Part shown: positions 8,676 through 17,182 of the stretch, in pieces
Layout of the letters: each line of letters starts with the position of its first letter
Numbering within the stretch: position 1 is the first letter of the stretch
Assembly: GCA_964511435.1 (NCBI GenBank)
Contig: CAZEFH010000003.1
Coordinates: 1-64,000 of the forward strand
DNA length: 64,000 nucleotides
Direction of reading: 5' to 3'
From: JBGSPL01 sp964511435
GTDB lineage: Bacteria > Patescibacteriota > CPR2 > UBA1875 > CAIMLA01
Program-made: the position numbers and the translations under genes
Notes under the pieces: model-generated
The model's input: only the letters and a program-made list of their open reading frames with translations
Told to the model about the DNA's origin: nothing
Database searches by the model: none

Positions 8676-9335
8676 ATGAACCGAAAAACTGGTTATCAAA
8701 AATCAATAATCGTTGTTGAGGGAAATGTTTATTCGGGCAAGACGACACTTTGCCTTAAACTCTCAAGCTCTACTAAGTTTAAGATATTTGAAGACCATGC
8801 CTTTGTTGAATTACCGAGAGCTATTCGGAATGATGCAGATGCTCTCTCAAACCAGATTAAATACCTTGAGATAGAAGTATCTAGATCAGAAAAGATTGGT
8901 GAAGAAAAGGGCTACATACTAGACAGGTCAATAATTTCTATTTTTGCTTTTACTTACTATCTTTCAACTCAAGGATACCAAATAAAAGAATTTTTTCTTG
9001 ATGTTGTTGAAAAACTGATACGTGAAAATAGGATAACGATACCTGACTACCTGATTTATCTAAAAGTAAGTGCTGATGAGTTAGCTGAAAGATTTCAAAT
9101 TAACAGAGATGCTTCAAAAGCCACGGAAGAGTTTTATGTCAATGAGGAATTTATTGGTATTATGGACCACTTTTGCTGTAATTTAATCAGTAAGGTTGGT
9201 GGATTAGTGATTACTGGAGAGGATGAGGACAATGTACTAACGAAATCAATCCAATATATTGAAGCTGGCAAAAGGGTTAATAAAGAGATATTTTTTCAGG
9301 TACTCTTCAGTTTAATGAGAGTTTTCGATGAGTAA
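8676..9335 (+). CDS. P-loop kinase, thymidylate/deoxynucleoside kinase-like
   Basis: A 219-residue P-loop protein that starts right after the stop codon of the previous gene. Walker A is VEGNVYSGKTTL (residues 14-25). GYILDRSIISIF (about 87-98) matches the DRS/DRY motif of deoxynucleoside and thymidylate kinases, and PDYLIYLKVSADELAERFQ resembles their LID-proximal strand. It could phosphorylate a nucleoside, a sugar-nucleoside or another small metabolite made by its neighbours, so dTMP kinase is not assumed. It overlaps the methyltransferase gene by 8 nt. Confidence 0.7.
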   Translation: MNRKTGYQKSIIVVEGNVYSGKTTLCLKLSSSTKFKIFEDHAFVELPRAIRNDADALSNQIKYLEIEVSRSEKIGEEKGYILDRSIISIFAFTYYLSTQGYQIKEFFLDVVEKLIRENRITIPDYLIYLKVSADELAERFQINRDASKATEEFYVNEEFIGIMDHFCCNLISKVGGLVITGEDEDNVLTKSIQYIEAGKRVNKEIFFQVLFSLMRVFDE

Positions 9336-9981
9336 ATGGTCTAATATATATACAAAATCTATATCTAAAGTAGGCGGATTCGAAGAATACTATCAAAGTA
9401 AACTTATAAGTAAAAAGATTTTGATTGATACTATTACAAGTGAATATGGCGGCACAAAACCTATTGCTGAGATTGGATCGGGTACAGCAATATTGCCAAT
9501 TTATTTTTCGAAAAAAGGGTATGATTCTTGGGGGATTGAAGCTGATTTTGAAATGTATACATTATCACGTGAATTTGCCGAGAAAATTGAATCAACAAAT
9601 ATCAAACTTATTAATGATAATTTTCTTGAATTAGAATTGCCCGAAAAATCTCTCAAATTAATTTACAGTAATGGCTTGCTGGAACATTTTGATGATGAGA
9701 AAATAAAATTCTTAGTACAAAAACAGCTGATGGTCGCGGATAGAGCTATTATATCTGTTCCGACTGATTACTTTATGTCTAGTCAAGCTGTATACGGTGA
9801 TGAAAGATTTCTACCTATAAAATATTGGGAACAATTGATTACTTTGTCTGGTGGTAATATCTTATATAAGAGATATTTTGAATATAATAATCATTTTCTA
9901 AAAATATTAAATAATATAACACAAGGCAGACTTAGATTTAATCCGCCCTTTGTTATATTCATTGTTTCTAAGAATTCGTGA
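9328..9981 (+). CDS. class I SAM-dependent methyltransferase
   Basis: A 217-residue methyltransferase. The SAM-binding motif I is IAEIGSGTAILPIYFSKKG (about residues 46-64), followed by motif II acidic residues GIEAD and the motif IV strand LIYSNGLLEHFDDEKI. The start ATG overlaps the kinase gene by 8 nt. It is the last gene of the plus-strand run that begins at 4888. The C-terminal 70 residues, which would define the substrate, show no recognisable motif. Its 3' end overlaps the convergent NUDIX gene by 14 nt. Confidence 0.85.
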   Translation: MSKWSNIYTKSISKVGGFEEYYQSKLISKKILIDTITSEYGGTKPIAEIGSGTAILPIYFSKKGYDSWGIEADFEMYTLSREFAEKIESTNIKLINDNFLELELPEKSLKLIYSNGLLEHFDDEKIKFLVQKQLMVADRAIISVPTDYFMSSQAVYGDERFLPIKYWEQLITLSGGNILYKRYFEYNNHFLKILNNITQGRLRFNPPFVIFIVSKNS

Positions 9982-10390
9982 TTTCTAGCGTTCTTTTTAT
10001 GAGACTTTGAAAGTAATTTGGAACTTTGTTATTCTCGCCAAATTTCTCTAGATCTAAAATATCGACCCACTTATAGTCCTGATGTTCCTCCGGGTTTAGG
10101 ATTACATTGCCTGAGATAAAATTGCTTATAAAGAAAACGGTAATATAGTGCATCTCTTTTGAACTCTCGTAGTTAGCAAAGTAGTGAAATAATTTTGGTT
10201 CTGTCGTTGAAATACTTGTTTCTTCTGTTGTTTCTCTAGACACACCCATTGTAAGGTCCTCACTATTCTCAAGAGAGCCTCCTGGAATATCCCAATAATT
10301 TGGAAGATTAGATACGCTTGACGCTCTTTTTAGTAAAAGAACTTTGTCATCATTTCTTACTACATTGTGAATAATTATTTTTATTGCCAT
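9968..10390 (-). CDS. NUDIX hydrolase
   Basis: A 140-residue NUDIX hydrolase. The Nudix box GGSLENSEDLTMGVSRETTEETS fits G-x5-E-x7-RE-x2-EE with the expected metal-binding glutamates. The N-terminal IIIHNVVRNDDKVLLLKRASS is typical of MutT-like proteins acting on nucleoside diphosphate derivatives. It sits 3 nt downstream of the SGNH hydrolase gene on the same strand and is probably co-transcribed with it. It may remove an activated nucleotide intermediate of the island pathway or act as a general house-cleaning enzyme. Confidence 0.9.
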   Translation of the reverse strand: MAIKIIIHNVVRNDDKVLLLKRASSVSNLPNYWDIPGGSLENSEDLTMGVSRETTEETSISTTEPKLFHYFANYESSKEMHYITVFFISNFISGNVILNPEEHQDYKWVDILDLEKFGENNKVPNYFQSLIKRTLEITNS

Positions 10391-10393
10391 TTA

Positions 10394-11002
10394 TTAACCT
10401 TCCTTTATTTTAGTAATTATTTCCTTATAAATTATTCTATGAGCGAAATTATTTGGATGAAATCCATCATACGTAATTTTATTATATTTAATTAATTTAT
10501 CAAAAACATTAATATAATTAATCTGGTTATCTATACACACATTATGCAAAAGATGATTATATTCTTTAATATTTGAGTTAGTTTGATATAAACTAGGTCT
10601 CCAAATGACAGGGTATGTTTTTATTTCATTAACAGGTGGAATGCTGATAATATATACATTACTTGAATATTTTTTTGTGACCTTAGATATTTCAGAAATA
10701 TTTTTTCTAAAATCTTCTGGATTAATAAAGTACTTATTATTTTTTATATATTTTTGCGAATCATTTATACCTACAAAAATGACTATTTTGGAATTGTTAT
10801 TACGGTTTCTGGCTTTAAGTTCCGAATCTATTCTTTGAAGCAATTTTGTAGATGTGTCGCCAGGTATACTGAGATTATAAAATTCTGAAATATTGGTTTG
10901 GCATTTATTAAAACTTTTTCTTATTAATGCTGTCCATTCCTTAGCCTTTGAACTCGTTTCAAAGGATAGGCTGTCACCAAACACAAATATCGTACTATTC
11001 AT
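10394..11002 (-). CDS. SGNH/GDSL-family hydrolase
   Basis: A 202-residue esterase or lipase of the SGNH superfamily. Block I is FVFGDSLSFE (nucleophile Ser), the block II glycine is in NLSIPGDTSTKLL, block III is FVGINDSQ (Asn), and block V is DGFHPNNFAH (catalytic Asp and His). There is no signal peptide, so it probably works in the cytosol, for example removing acyl groups from a sugar. TATAAT (11009-11014, minus strand) ends 6 nt before the ATG, predicting a leaderless transcript. It is the gene nearest the tmRNA inside the island. Confidence 0.9.
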   Translation of the reverse strand: MNSTIFVFGDSLSFETSSKAKEWTALIRKSFNKCQTNISEFYNLSIPGDTSTKLLQRIDSELKARNRNNNSKIVIFVGINDSQKYIKNNKYFINPEDFRKNISEISKVTKKYSSNVYIISIPPVNEIKTYPVIWRPSLYQTNSNIKEYNHLLHNVCIDNQINYINVFDKLIKYNKITYDGFHPNNFAHRIIYKEIITKIKEG

Positions 11003-11021
11003 AATATTATTATAGCATAAA

Positions 11022-11063
11022 TAAAAAGGCTTAGGAAAGCCTTAATAAATGTCATGGTGGAGC
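11022..11063 (-). terminator. tmRNA terminator and 3' end (att-like copy D)
   Basis: Minus strand: the tmRNA CTCCACCA end, then a hairpin AAGGCTT..AAGCCTT followed by TTTATTT. Positions 11034-11063 are repeated at 2383-2412 with one mismatch, marking this as the right end of the island and the proposed attachment core. Confidence 0.8.
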
Positions 11064-11447
11064 TGGTGGGTACTGCCCCCACGTCCGAAAGCGGAATCAG
11101 ACTGATTTGTAGCAACCTTACTCTAGTCTAGTAGTTTCGATCAAGTGGTAAAGACTGGAGAAAATCCACTATTTCTATTCACTAAGTCTTAGGCTCGCTT
11201 AGTAAACTCACGAGTAGCATCCTGACATATATGACACTCAGACAGACGATTCAGGCCTCGACTGCTAGAATGGTTACTGTTATTAGGCAGCAACTGGCGC
11301 AAAACTGTTTACGCGGAAAGCGTTTGCAATCTTGCTAGCAAAAGTGTTTGCACTTATGCGTTGATACGCTTGGTAACGCGGACGTATCATTCCGCGGATT
11401 GCATCATTCTGATTTCAAGATACCTTCGTCGAAGCTATTTCAGCCCC
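11055..11447 (-). ncRNA. ssrA: transfer-messenger RNA
   Basis: One-piece tmRNA of about 393 nt that rescues stalled ribosomes with SmpB (gene at 15002-15457). The 5' end GGGGCTGAAATAGCTTCGAC is diagnostic, and the first seven bases pair with CAGCTCC before the encoded CCA. The tag frame (11286-11351) resumes at a GCA codon and encodes 22 residues beginning ANTFASK and ending SFAPVAA before two TAA stops, longer than the usual ten or so. The T-arm reads as stem GTGGG/CCCAC around loop GGCAGTA, not the TTCRA type. A TATAAT at 11476-11481 on the minus strand is the likely -10, leaving a ~20-nt leader to be trimmed. Confidence 0.95.
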
Positions 11448-11499
11448 TGAAATGCGGTGTCCGAAGACAATTATTATTATAGCACAAAATAGTAAAAAA

Positions 11500-12519
11500 T
11501 CAAGTATTTTGTTTGAAAGATTCAAGTTTTTGCAAGTAGAAAAACCCTAGACCTAGTGGTAACCAGAAATTGAGACCACGGAAGGCGATAGCGATTGCGG
11601 TGGCAGATACAAGTGGAACTCCGAAGGAGGTGAAGATTAGTACTATTACGGCTTCAACCGCCCCTACTCCCTCTGGCTGGGGCGAAATAACACGGGCAAC
11701 CTCGGCAAAGACATAGCCGGCAACCAGGGCTCCGTAGTGAATCTTGATATCAAATGCGACAAAGATTACGAATAAAGACAGAATGTTAATAATGTGGGCA
11801 ATCAGGGCGTATCCTAGGGTTTCAGCAATTTTAAGATAATGTCCACTTATCATCGAAGCAGCTTCTCGAAGCTCTTCCGTGATTGATTCGCCCCACTTCT
11901 TCAAGAGTTTCCTTTTACTACGGAATATCTTTAAGAAAAAGTTAACCACCTTTGCTATCCCGTTTAAGAACTTTGTAGTACCAAGGGGGTTCTTGGCAGC
12001 AGTGAATAGTAGTAGTGGTGGTAAGGCAGTAGGAATAACGAATATAGTGGCCCCGATAATTTCATAGGTATTGAGAAAGTTATTTCGGGATAGAAAGTAG
12101 ACTGCAAATATCAGGAGTACAGTAAATGAGGCATAGCTTGAAACAGTACTGACGAGGTAGCCAACCACAGCATGAGTAGAAGATTCTTTTCTGCGCGCTG
12201 CATCATCGGCAAAAAGAATGGTGCCTGAGTTGCCTGCTGTCGGAGCCAGGGTATTTACAAACAGGGATCCGAGAACGAGGGGAATAAGATGTTTTAACTT
12301 GCGATACATCTTTACTGCTTCGAAAGCCTTCTTGGTCATAAATGAATATACAACGTAGTAGACGGCTTGAAGTAGGGCGGCTACTAGAAGCCAGCGCCAA
12401 CTGCCTCGGGAAAATGCATCTACAACTTCGGACAGCTCTTTTAGATGAAAAAATACATAAGTAATAAATCCTATAAAGAGGAGCGAAAAAATAATATTAC
12501 GTGCATTAAGCTTCTTCAT
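11500..12519 (-). CDS. LPG-synthase-TM family membrane protein (UPF0104, flippase-like)
   Basis: A 339-residue polytopic protein of the lysylphosphatidylglycerol synthase transmembrane / YbhN / AglD family, with roughly eight hydrophobic segments. Signature stretches are NTLAPTAGNSGTILFADDA (family P-G-G-like loop, about residues 90-108) and ISPQPEGVGAVEAVIVLIF near the C-terminus. Family members act in lipid or glycolipid transfer or flipping. The start codon lies inside the end of the upstream glycosyltransferase gene (14-nt overlap), so the two are probably translated together on glycolipids. A paralogue is at 30245-31258. Confidence 0.88.
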   Translation of the reverse strand: MKKLNARNIIFSLLFIGFITYVFFHLKELSEVVDAFSRGSWRWLLVAALLQAVYYVVYSFMTKKAFEAVKMYRKLKHLIPLVLGSLFVNTLAPTAGNSGTILFADDAARRKESSTHAVVGYLVSTVSSYASFTVLLIFAVYFLSRNNFLNTYEIIGATIFVIPTALPPLLLFTAAKNPLGTTKFLNGIAKVVNFFLKIFRSKRKLLKKWGESITEELREAASMISGHYLKIAETLGYALIAHIINILSLFVIFVAFDIKIHYGALVAGYVFAEVARVISPQPEGVGAVEAVIVLIFTSFGVPLVSATAIAIAFRGLNFWLPLGLGFFYLQKLESFKQNT

Positions 12520-13234
12520 GGCTATATTTCTTGATAAATCTACGATAACGATTGTTGAGAGCAGCCATTTCTAGGAATTGCAGACCGACACGATAGAAGG
12601 GGAAAGCGCGGAAAATATTTCCAACCATTCTAAAATCAGCCATTACACCCTGCCAGTAATCCATCTTCTCGTGCTTTGGGGTGGCGTAAAGATTCGGTAG
12701 GTAGACACTGATAAACGTTTTACCGCGGTCTAGAAATGAATCGTTCATTAGTACTTCGAGGCCATAGCCGATACGGGGCTTGGTCCAGATATTGTAGTCA
12801 GCCAGCATTTTCTTTTTGATGCAGCGCTCACCACTAACGAAGTCCATTTTGAACCATTTGTAGATATTCGAGGAATTGCCTCGAATACTGAGAGTCCAAT
12901 CAACGAGATTGGTTAGGACCGGAATCGCAAGATCAGTTACGTTCTCGGCTGTAAGATGCTTAAGATCGGCATCGAGAAGCATCACCACATCGTTTTTTGC
13001 ATATTTAAGTCCATATTTTACAGCTAAAGTTTTGCCTAAAGAGTCCTTATGAACGTGTACGTGGGCCTTGTATTTTCGGGCAACTTCGACGGTATTATCG
13101 GTACAACCGTCGCAGACCACAACTACGTCGTCAACCATCGGATGGTTACACACAATCTTTAGAACATTGCCGATACGATTTTCTTCATTACGAGCTGCGA
13201 TGATGACGCTGACTTTTTTCTCTCTTGCTTCCAT
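12506..13234 (-). CDS. glycosyltransferase family 2
   Basis: A 242-residue cytosolic-face GT2 enzyme, starting KVSVIIAARNEENRIGNVL, with VVVVCDGCTDNTVEVA and the metal-binding VVMLLDADLKHL (DxD at about residue 91), resembling dolichyl-phosphate-mannose synthase-type enzymes. The ATG at 13234 is preceded by TAGAAT ending 6 nt upstream, which fits leaderless initiation; a GTG two codons upstream is the alternative. The gene is divergent from the GT4 gene at 13287 and overlaps the flippase-like gene downstream, so the three may make and move one glycolipid. Confidence 0.88.
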   Translation of the reverse strand: MEAREKKVSVIIAARNEENRIGNVLKIVCNHPMVDDVVVVCDGCTDNTVEVARKYKAHVHVHKDSLGKTLAVKYGLKYAKNDVVMLLDADLKHLTAENVTDLAIPVLTNLVDWTLSIRGNSSNIYKWFKMDFVSGERCIKKKMLADYNIWTKPRIGYGLEVLMNDSFLDRGKTFISVYLPNLYATPKHEKMDYWQGVMADFRMVGNIFRAFPFYRVGLQFLEMAALNNRYRRFIKKYSHEEA

Positions 13235-13286
13235 ATGCACATTCTACCTGATTTTACGCTATAATTGTACTATAAAGAGGGAAATC

Positions 13287-14600
13287 ATGAGAATTGCTTA
13301 CCTTACCGACACATATCAGCCCGAAGTGAATGGAATTGTGACTAGTATTACAAACTTTACCGAGAGACTAGCTGCTGCTGGTCATGAAGTCCTGATTATT
13401 GCGCCGAAGTATAACAAGAAGAAGGACCATCCACTGCCTAGGATTAAGATTAAGAGGTACAAAAGCTTCTCTTTTGCAACCAATAAGGAGACGCGCATCG
13501 CTTACCCGTCAGTTATTGGAATTATTTCAGACCTTCGAGAATTTAAGCCTGACATCATACATATTCAAACACCGATGAGCATCGGTGTTACCGGGGTAAT
13601 TGCGGCGAAAATTCTGGGAATCCCCAGTATTCAGACCTATCACACATATATTCCTGACTTTATGATTTATGTTAGCCCCTATAATCTACTAGGTTTTGGG
13701 AAAATGGCTAATGCAATCGCGAGTTCTCGTTTCGCAAAGGCAATTATTAAGTCTGATACATATAAGTTGCTTGAGGAGACCGGCGATGGTATTACGCGTC
13801 GTTCAGAAGTAATTTCGGCGCTAAAGAAGCTTCGCCGCCGCTTCACTCGCCCTGGAGAAAATAGGTTTTCTGATCGGATGGCATGGGATATTACCCGTTT
13901 TCTGTATGGTAAATCAGACATTGTACTGACGCCTTCTGTAGCTCTAGCGAAGCTGCTCACTCGTCACCGTGTCGGAGTTCCAGTACTGGACATGAGTAAT
14001 GGTATTGAGTACGACCACTTCAAAAAGAAAAACCGATATTTTATCAGGAACAGGATAATATATGTCGGTCGCCTAGGACTTGAAAAGGGAATTGATGTAG
14101 TAGTAAAGGCTTTTGCTCTGGCAAAAAAACAGAACCCTGAGCTGAAACTAGACCTATATGGTGATGGTCCTGCCAAGGAAATGCTCCATCAGCTAGCCCA
14201 GAAACTAGGTATTGAAGATAGTATCCACTTTGTTGGTTTTGTTTCACGCGCCGAGATTAAAAGGTCTTTGAAGCGAAATGACTGTTTTGTGACAGCGAGT
14301 ACAATGGAGACTCAGGGTCTCGTAATTCTCGAGGCGATGGCGGCAGGACTTCCAGTAATTGGGGTGAATGCACTTGCGGTTCCTGAGCTAGTTCACGACG
14401 GGGAAAACGGATATCTAGTAGAGCCACATAACTATAAGCAAATGGCAGAAGCAATGCTAAAACTAACAGAATCAGCCTCAAGAAACAGGGAATTTGGTAA
14501 TAAATCCTCTGAATATGCCGAGGTCCACAATGTCACACACTGTGCCGAGAAACTTGAGAGTGTCTACGGAAATCTTCTAGCAGGAAAATACAAGAAATAA
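13287..14600 (+). CDS. glycosyltransferase family 4 (group 1)
   Basis: A 437-residue GT-B enzyme similar to the diacylglycerol/phosphatidylinositol glycosyltransferase group. The N-terminal MRIAYLTDTYQPEVNGIVTS with an early glycine loop, then DIIHIQTPMSIG, and the donor domain with IIYVGRLGLEKGIDVVVKAF and the E-x7-E motif ETQGLVILEAMAAGLPVIG. The ATG at 13287 is chosen because GAGGG lies 7 nt upstream and homology-like sequence begins there; the longer frame from 13068 is antisense to the neighbouring gene. It is predicted to glycosylate a membrane lipid at the cytosolic face. Confidence 0.92.
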   Translation: MRIAYLTDTYQPEVNGIVTSITNFTERLAAAGHEVLIIAPKYNKKKDHPLPRIKIKRYKSFSFATNKETRIAYPSVIGIISDLREFKPDIIHIQTPMSIGVTGVIAAKILGIPSIQTYHTYIPDFMIYVSPYNLLGFGKMANAIASSRFAKAIIKSDTYKLLEETGDGITRRSEVISALKKLRRRFTRPGENRFSDRMAWDITRFLYGKSDIVLTPSVALAKLLTRHRVGVPVLDMSNGIEYDHFKKKNRYFIRNRIIYVGRLGLEKGIDVVVKAFALAKKQNPELKLDLYGDGPAKEMLHQLAQKLGIEDSIHFVGFVSRAEIKRSLKRNDCFVTASTMETQGLVILEAMAAGLPVIGVNALAVPELVHDGENGYLVEPHNYKQMAEAMLKLTESASRNREFGNKSSEYAEVHNVTHCAEKLESVYGNLLAGKYKK

Positions 14601-15001
14601 TGCACTATATATGCGTCAATTTACGGATTTGTTCTATGTTTTGTTTGCTTTACTAAAGTAAGGTACTTCCAGATACTTTTGTCTATCGTCACAAAAGTAT
14701 CCAAAAAGACTCTTTTTACACGTCAGTCTGCGGACTTCCGTGAAGGCTAGTCATCTCATTGGTAGTAGTATATTTAGTTTGAACCAAGGTGACGAATAAA
14801 TAATGTTTTTTCGAAAAATCGCTTTGCCGATTTAGGCCGACATCATAAGTTACAAATTCCAAACATTATATAGAATAATGATTAAAATCTATAGTTCCTT
14901 CTCTTCGCCTAGAATAACAAAATTAAGTTTTGTAACGAATGACGAGTTTGATTTTTCTTGAACTTAACTCCATTTTCTTTCAAGAGAAAATGGAAAAAGA
15001 A
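14601..15001. other. 400-bp AT-rich intergenic region with two hairpins
   Basis: No supported gene. A perfect 11-bp inverted repeat (GATACTTTTGT / ACAAAAGTATC, 14672-14701) lies downstream of the glycosyltransferase gene and may terminate it. A second hairpin (CCATTTTC / GAAAATGG, about 14971-14994) lies just past the smpB stop codon and may serve smpB on the minus strand. The rest shows no long frame or repeat. Confidence 0.6.
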
Positions 15002-15457
15002 TTATTCAAAGTTCTTTAGTTCGCGCTGGGCATCGAGGTTAATATCGTGCTCACGTAGAGCACTGCGTTTATTGTGCAGTTTTTTGCCTCGAGCAAGAGC
15101 AATTTCAAGCTTGATTAGTCCGTGCGAGAAGTATATCTTGACTGGGACAATGGTAAATCCCTGGGCTTCAACTCGACCAATAAGAGAGTCAATTTCAGTG
15201 CGTTTTAGAAGTAAGCGACGGGCGCGAGTCGGCTCTGCATTATTCTGGGCAGCTGGTTTGTAGGGTGAAATATGAGCATTGTTGAGCCAGATTTGACCAT
15301 CTTTGACAGTCGCAAAGGCTTCTTTGAGTGAAATGTGGCCATCACGAATAGACTTCACTTCCGGTCCAGTGAGCTCGATTCCAGCCTCATACTCCTCGAG
15401 GAGTTCATAATCGAAGCGGGCTTTTTTATTCTCGGCGATGATTTTGATTGCCTTCAT
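15002..15457 (-). CDS. smpB: SsrA-binding protein SmpB
   Basis: A 151-residue partner of tmRNA that binds its tRNA-like end and delivers it to stalled ribosomes. Characteristic segments are ENKKARFDYELLEEYEAGIELTG, VKSIRDGHISLKEAFATV, the INNAHIS-like WLNNAHISPY, and the RARRLLLKRTEID helix; the C-terminal basic tail enters the mRNA channel. A TATAAT (15467-15472 on the minus strand) lies 9 nt before the ATG, only about 25 bp from the argS -10 on the other strand, so the two genes share a compact divergent promoter region. Its RNA partner ssrA lies about 3.6 kb away. Confidence 0.97.
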   Translation of the reverse strand: MKAIKIIAENKKARFDYELLEEYEAGIELTGPEVKSIRDGHISLKEAFATVKDGQIWLNNAHISPYKPAAQNNAEPTRARRLLLKRTEIDSLIGRVEAQGFTIVPVKIYFSHGLIKLEIALARGKKLHNKRSALREHDINLDAQRELKNFE

Positions 15458-15508
15458 AATGAGGTCATTATACTATGATTTCGGCTTTATTTCGAGTATA
15501 ATGGCTGC

Positions 15509-17143
15509 ATGATTACAGATAAAATCAAAGATAATATATTGCTTGCTATTCAGTCTATTTATCAGCTTCACCCGAAGTCAGATGTAATAGAAGTGACTCA
15601 AGCTGCAAATCGCGAACACGGTGACTACGCTACTAACATCGCTTTTAAACTGGCGAAGGAGCTGAGCAAGAGTCCGAAAGCAATTGCTGAGGAAATTGCA
15701 AAAGTGCTAGATTCAGACGGCAGTTTTGCAAAAGTCGAAGCCGTTAATGGCTTTGTGAATATGTTTCTCGATCACAGCTATTTTCAGGGTGTGGTAGCGC
15801 AAATACTGAAAGAAAAAGAACATTATGCCGACCTTAATTTGCTGAGAGATAAGAAAATTCAGGTCGAGTTTATCTCTGCCAATCCTACAGGGCCACTGAC
15901 CCTAGCGAATGGACGCGGTGGATTTAGTGGTGATGTACTGGCAAATGTTTTTACAAAAGCAGGCGCTAAGGTTGAACGCGAATACTATGTCAATGATGGT
16001 GGTAATCAAGTCCGCATTCTCGGAGATGCTATTCTGGTGTCGGCTGGTCTAAAGAAGGCTGAGGGCGATATTTATCACGGTGAATACATCGATAATCTTG
16101 CAAAGAAATATTCAGATAAACTGGTAGAGTATCAAGATAAGCCTTTTGAACTTGGTGTTATGGCAGCCAAAGACCTGCTTGATGCGATGGTGAAACCATC
16201 TACAAAAAAGATTGGGATAAACTTTGATAAGTGGTTTTCAGAAAAAGAAATGATTGACCGAGGTGAAGTTGAGGAGTCTCTCGCCAAAATTCAGGAAATG
16301 GGACTTACAAAAACGGAAGAAGGGGCACTCTGGTTCAAAACAACTGAGTTTGGCGATGACAAAGACCGAGTACTAGTAAAGTCCGATGGCGAAAAAACCT
16401 ATTTTGCCAATGATGTTGCATATCACTGGGACAAGTTTGAAAAACGTAATTTTGATAAGGTAGTAAACTTTTGGGGAGCCGATCACCATGGATATGTTGG
16501 CCGAATGCAGGCTGCAGTGACAGCAATGGGCTTCGGGGGTAGATTGAATATTGCCATCATGCAGTTAGTACGACTGATTAAAGATGGTCAGGAATTCAAG
16601 ATTTCCAAGAGAAAAGGTAATTTTGTCACAGTAGATGACCTGCTTGATCTGATTGGTGGTTCAGAAAAGGAGGCAGCAGATGTGGCGAGGTTCTTTTTCC
16701 TTATGCGCTCATCTAGTACCCATATGGACTTTGATCTTGATCTGGCTCGCGAACACTCTGACAAAAACCCGGTTTTTTATGTGAAGTATGCACATGCTCG
16801 TATTTCAAGTATTCTCAGGAATGCCGGTGAGTTAAAATTGCCGAAGTCGGAACTGTCACTTCTTACTGAGCCACAGGAAACCGAGCTGATAGAACAAATG
16901 GCCCAACTACCTCAGGTAATCATGAGTATCGTATCTTTTGATGAATATCCGGTGCACTATTTGACTTTTTATGCAATTGACCTCGCGAAGAAATTTCATG
17001 CGTTTTATGATAAATGCAGAGTTATAGACGAGGAAAATTTAGAGCTTACGGCTGCTCGTATTGAATTAGTGAGAGCAACTCAAATAGTCCTTGGAATTGT
17101 GATGCGAGACCTCATCGGCATCGATGCGCCTGAAAAGATGTAA
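15509..17143 (+). CDS. argS: arginyl-tRNA synthetase with altered HIGH motif
   Basis: Class I synthetase charging tRNA-Arg, 544 residues, with the ArgRS-specific N-terminal Add1-like domain, catalytic core and C-terminal DALR anticodon domain (KYAHARISSILRNAGEL). The segment matching NPTGPLHxGHGRG reads NPTGPLTLANGRGG: both HIGH histidines are replaced (Thr and Asn). The second signature is KISKRKGNFVTV, close to KMSKS. TATAAT (15497-15502) ends 6 nt before the ATG, predicting a leaderless mRNA. The change appears lineage-specific rather than damage, because the rest of the enzyme is intact and it is the only argS in view. Confidence 0.95.
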   Translation: MITDKIKDNILLAIQSIYQLHPKSDVIEVTQAANREHGDYATNIAFKLAKELSKSPKAIAEEIAKVLDSDGSFAKVEAVNGFVNMFLDHSYFQGVVAQILKEKEHYADLNLLRDKKIQVEFISANPTGPLTLANGRGGFSGDVLANVFTKAGAKVEREYYVNDGGNQVRILGDAILVSAGLKKAEGDIYHGEYIDNLAKKYSDKLVEYQDKPFELGVMAAKDLLDAMVKPSTKKIGINFDKWFSEKEMIDRGEVEESLAKIQEMGLTKTEEGALWFKTTEFGDDKDRVLVKSDGEKTYFANDVAYHWDKFEKRNFDKVVNFWGADHHGYVGRMQAAVTAMGFGGRLNIAIMQLVRLIKDGQEFKISKRKGNFVTVDDLLDLIGGSEKEAADVARFFFLMRSSSTHMDFDLDLAREHSDKNPVFYVKYAHARISSILRNAGELKLPKSELSLLTEPQETELIEQMAQLPQVIMSIVSFDEYPVHYLTFYAIDLAKKFHAFYDKCRVIDEENLELTAARIELVRATQIVLGIVMRDLIGIDAPEKM

Positions 17144-17145
17144 AA

Positions 17146-17171
17146 AAAAGAGGCTCGGCTGAGCCTCTTTT
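17146..17171. terminator. bidirectional terminator between argS and the PP2C-like gene
   Basis: AAAAAGAGGCTC, loop GGCT, GAGCCTCTTTT: A-run and T-run on opposite sides make it usable by both convergent genes. Confidence 0.85.
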
Positions 17172-17182
17172 AAAATACTCAT

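Noticed and set aside
13068..13286. 73-codon N-terminal extension of the GT4 glycosyltransferase
   Set aside because: It is antisense to the divergent GT2 gene and has no Shine-Dalgarno site; ATG 13287 starts the family-typical sequence.
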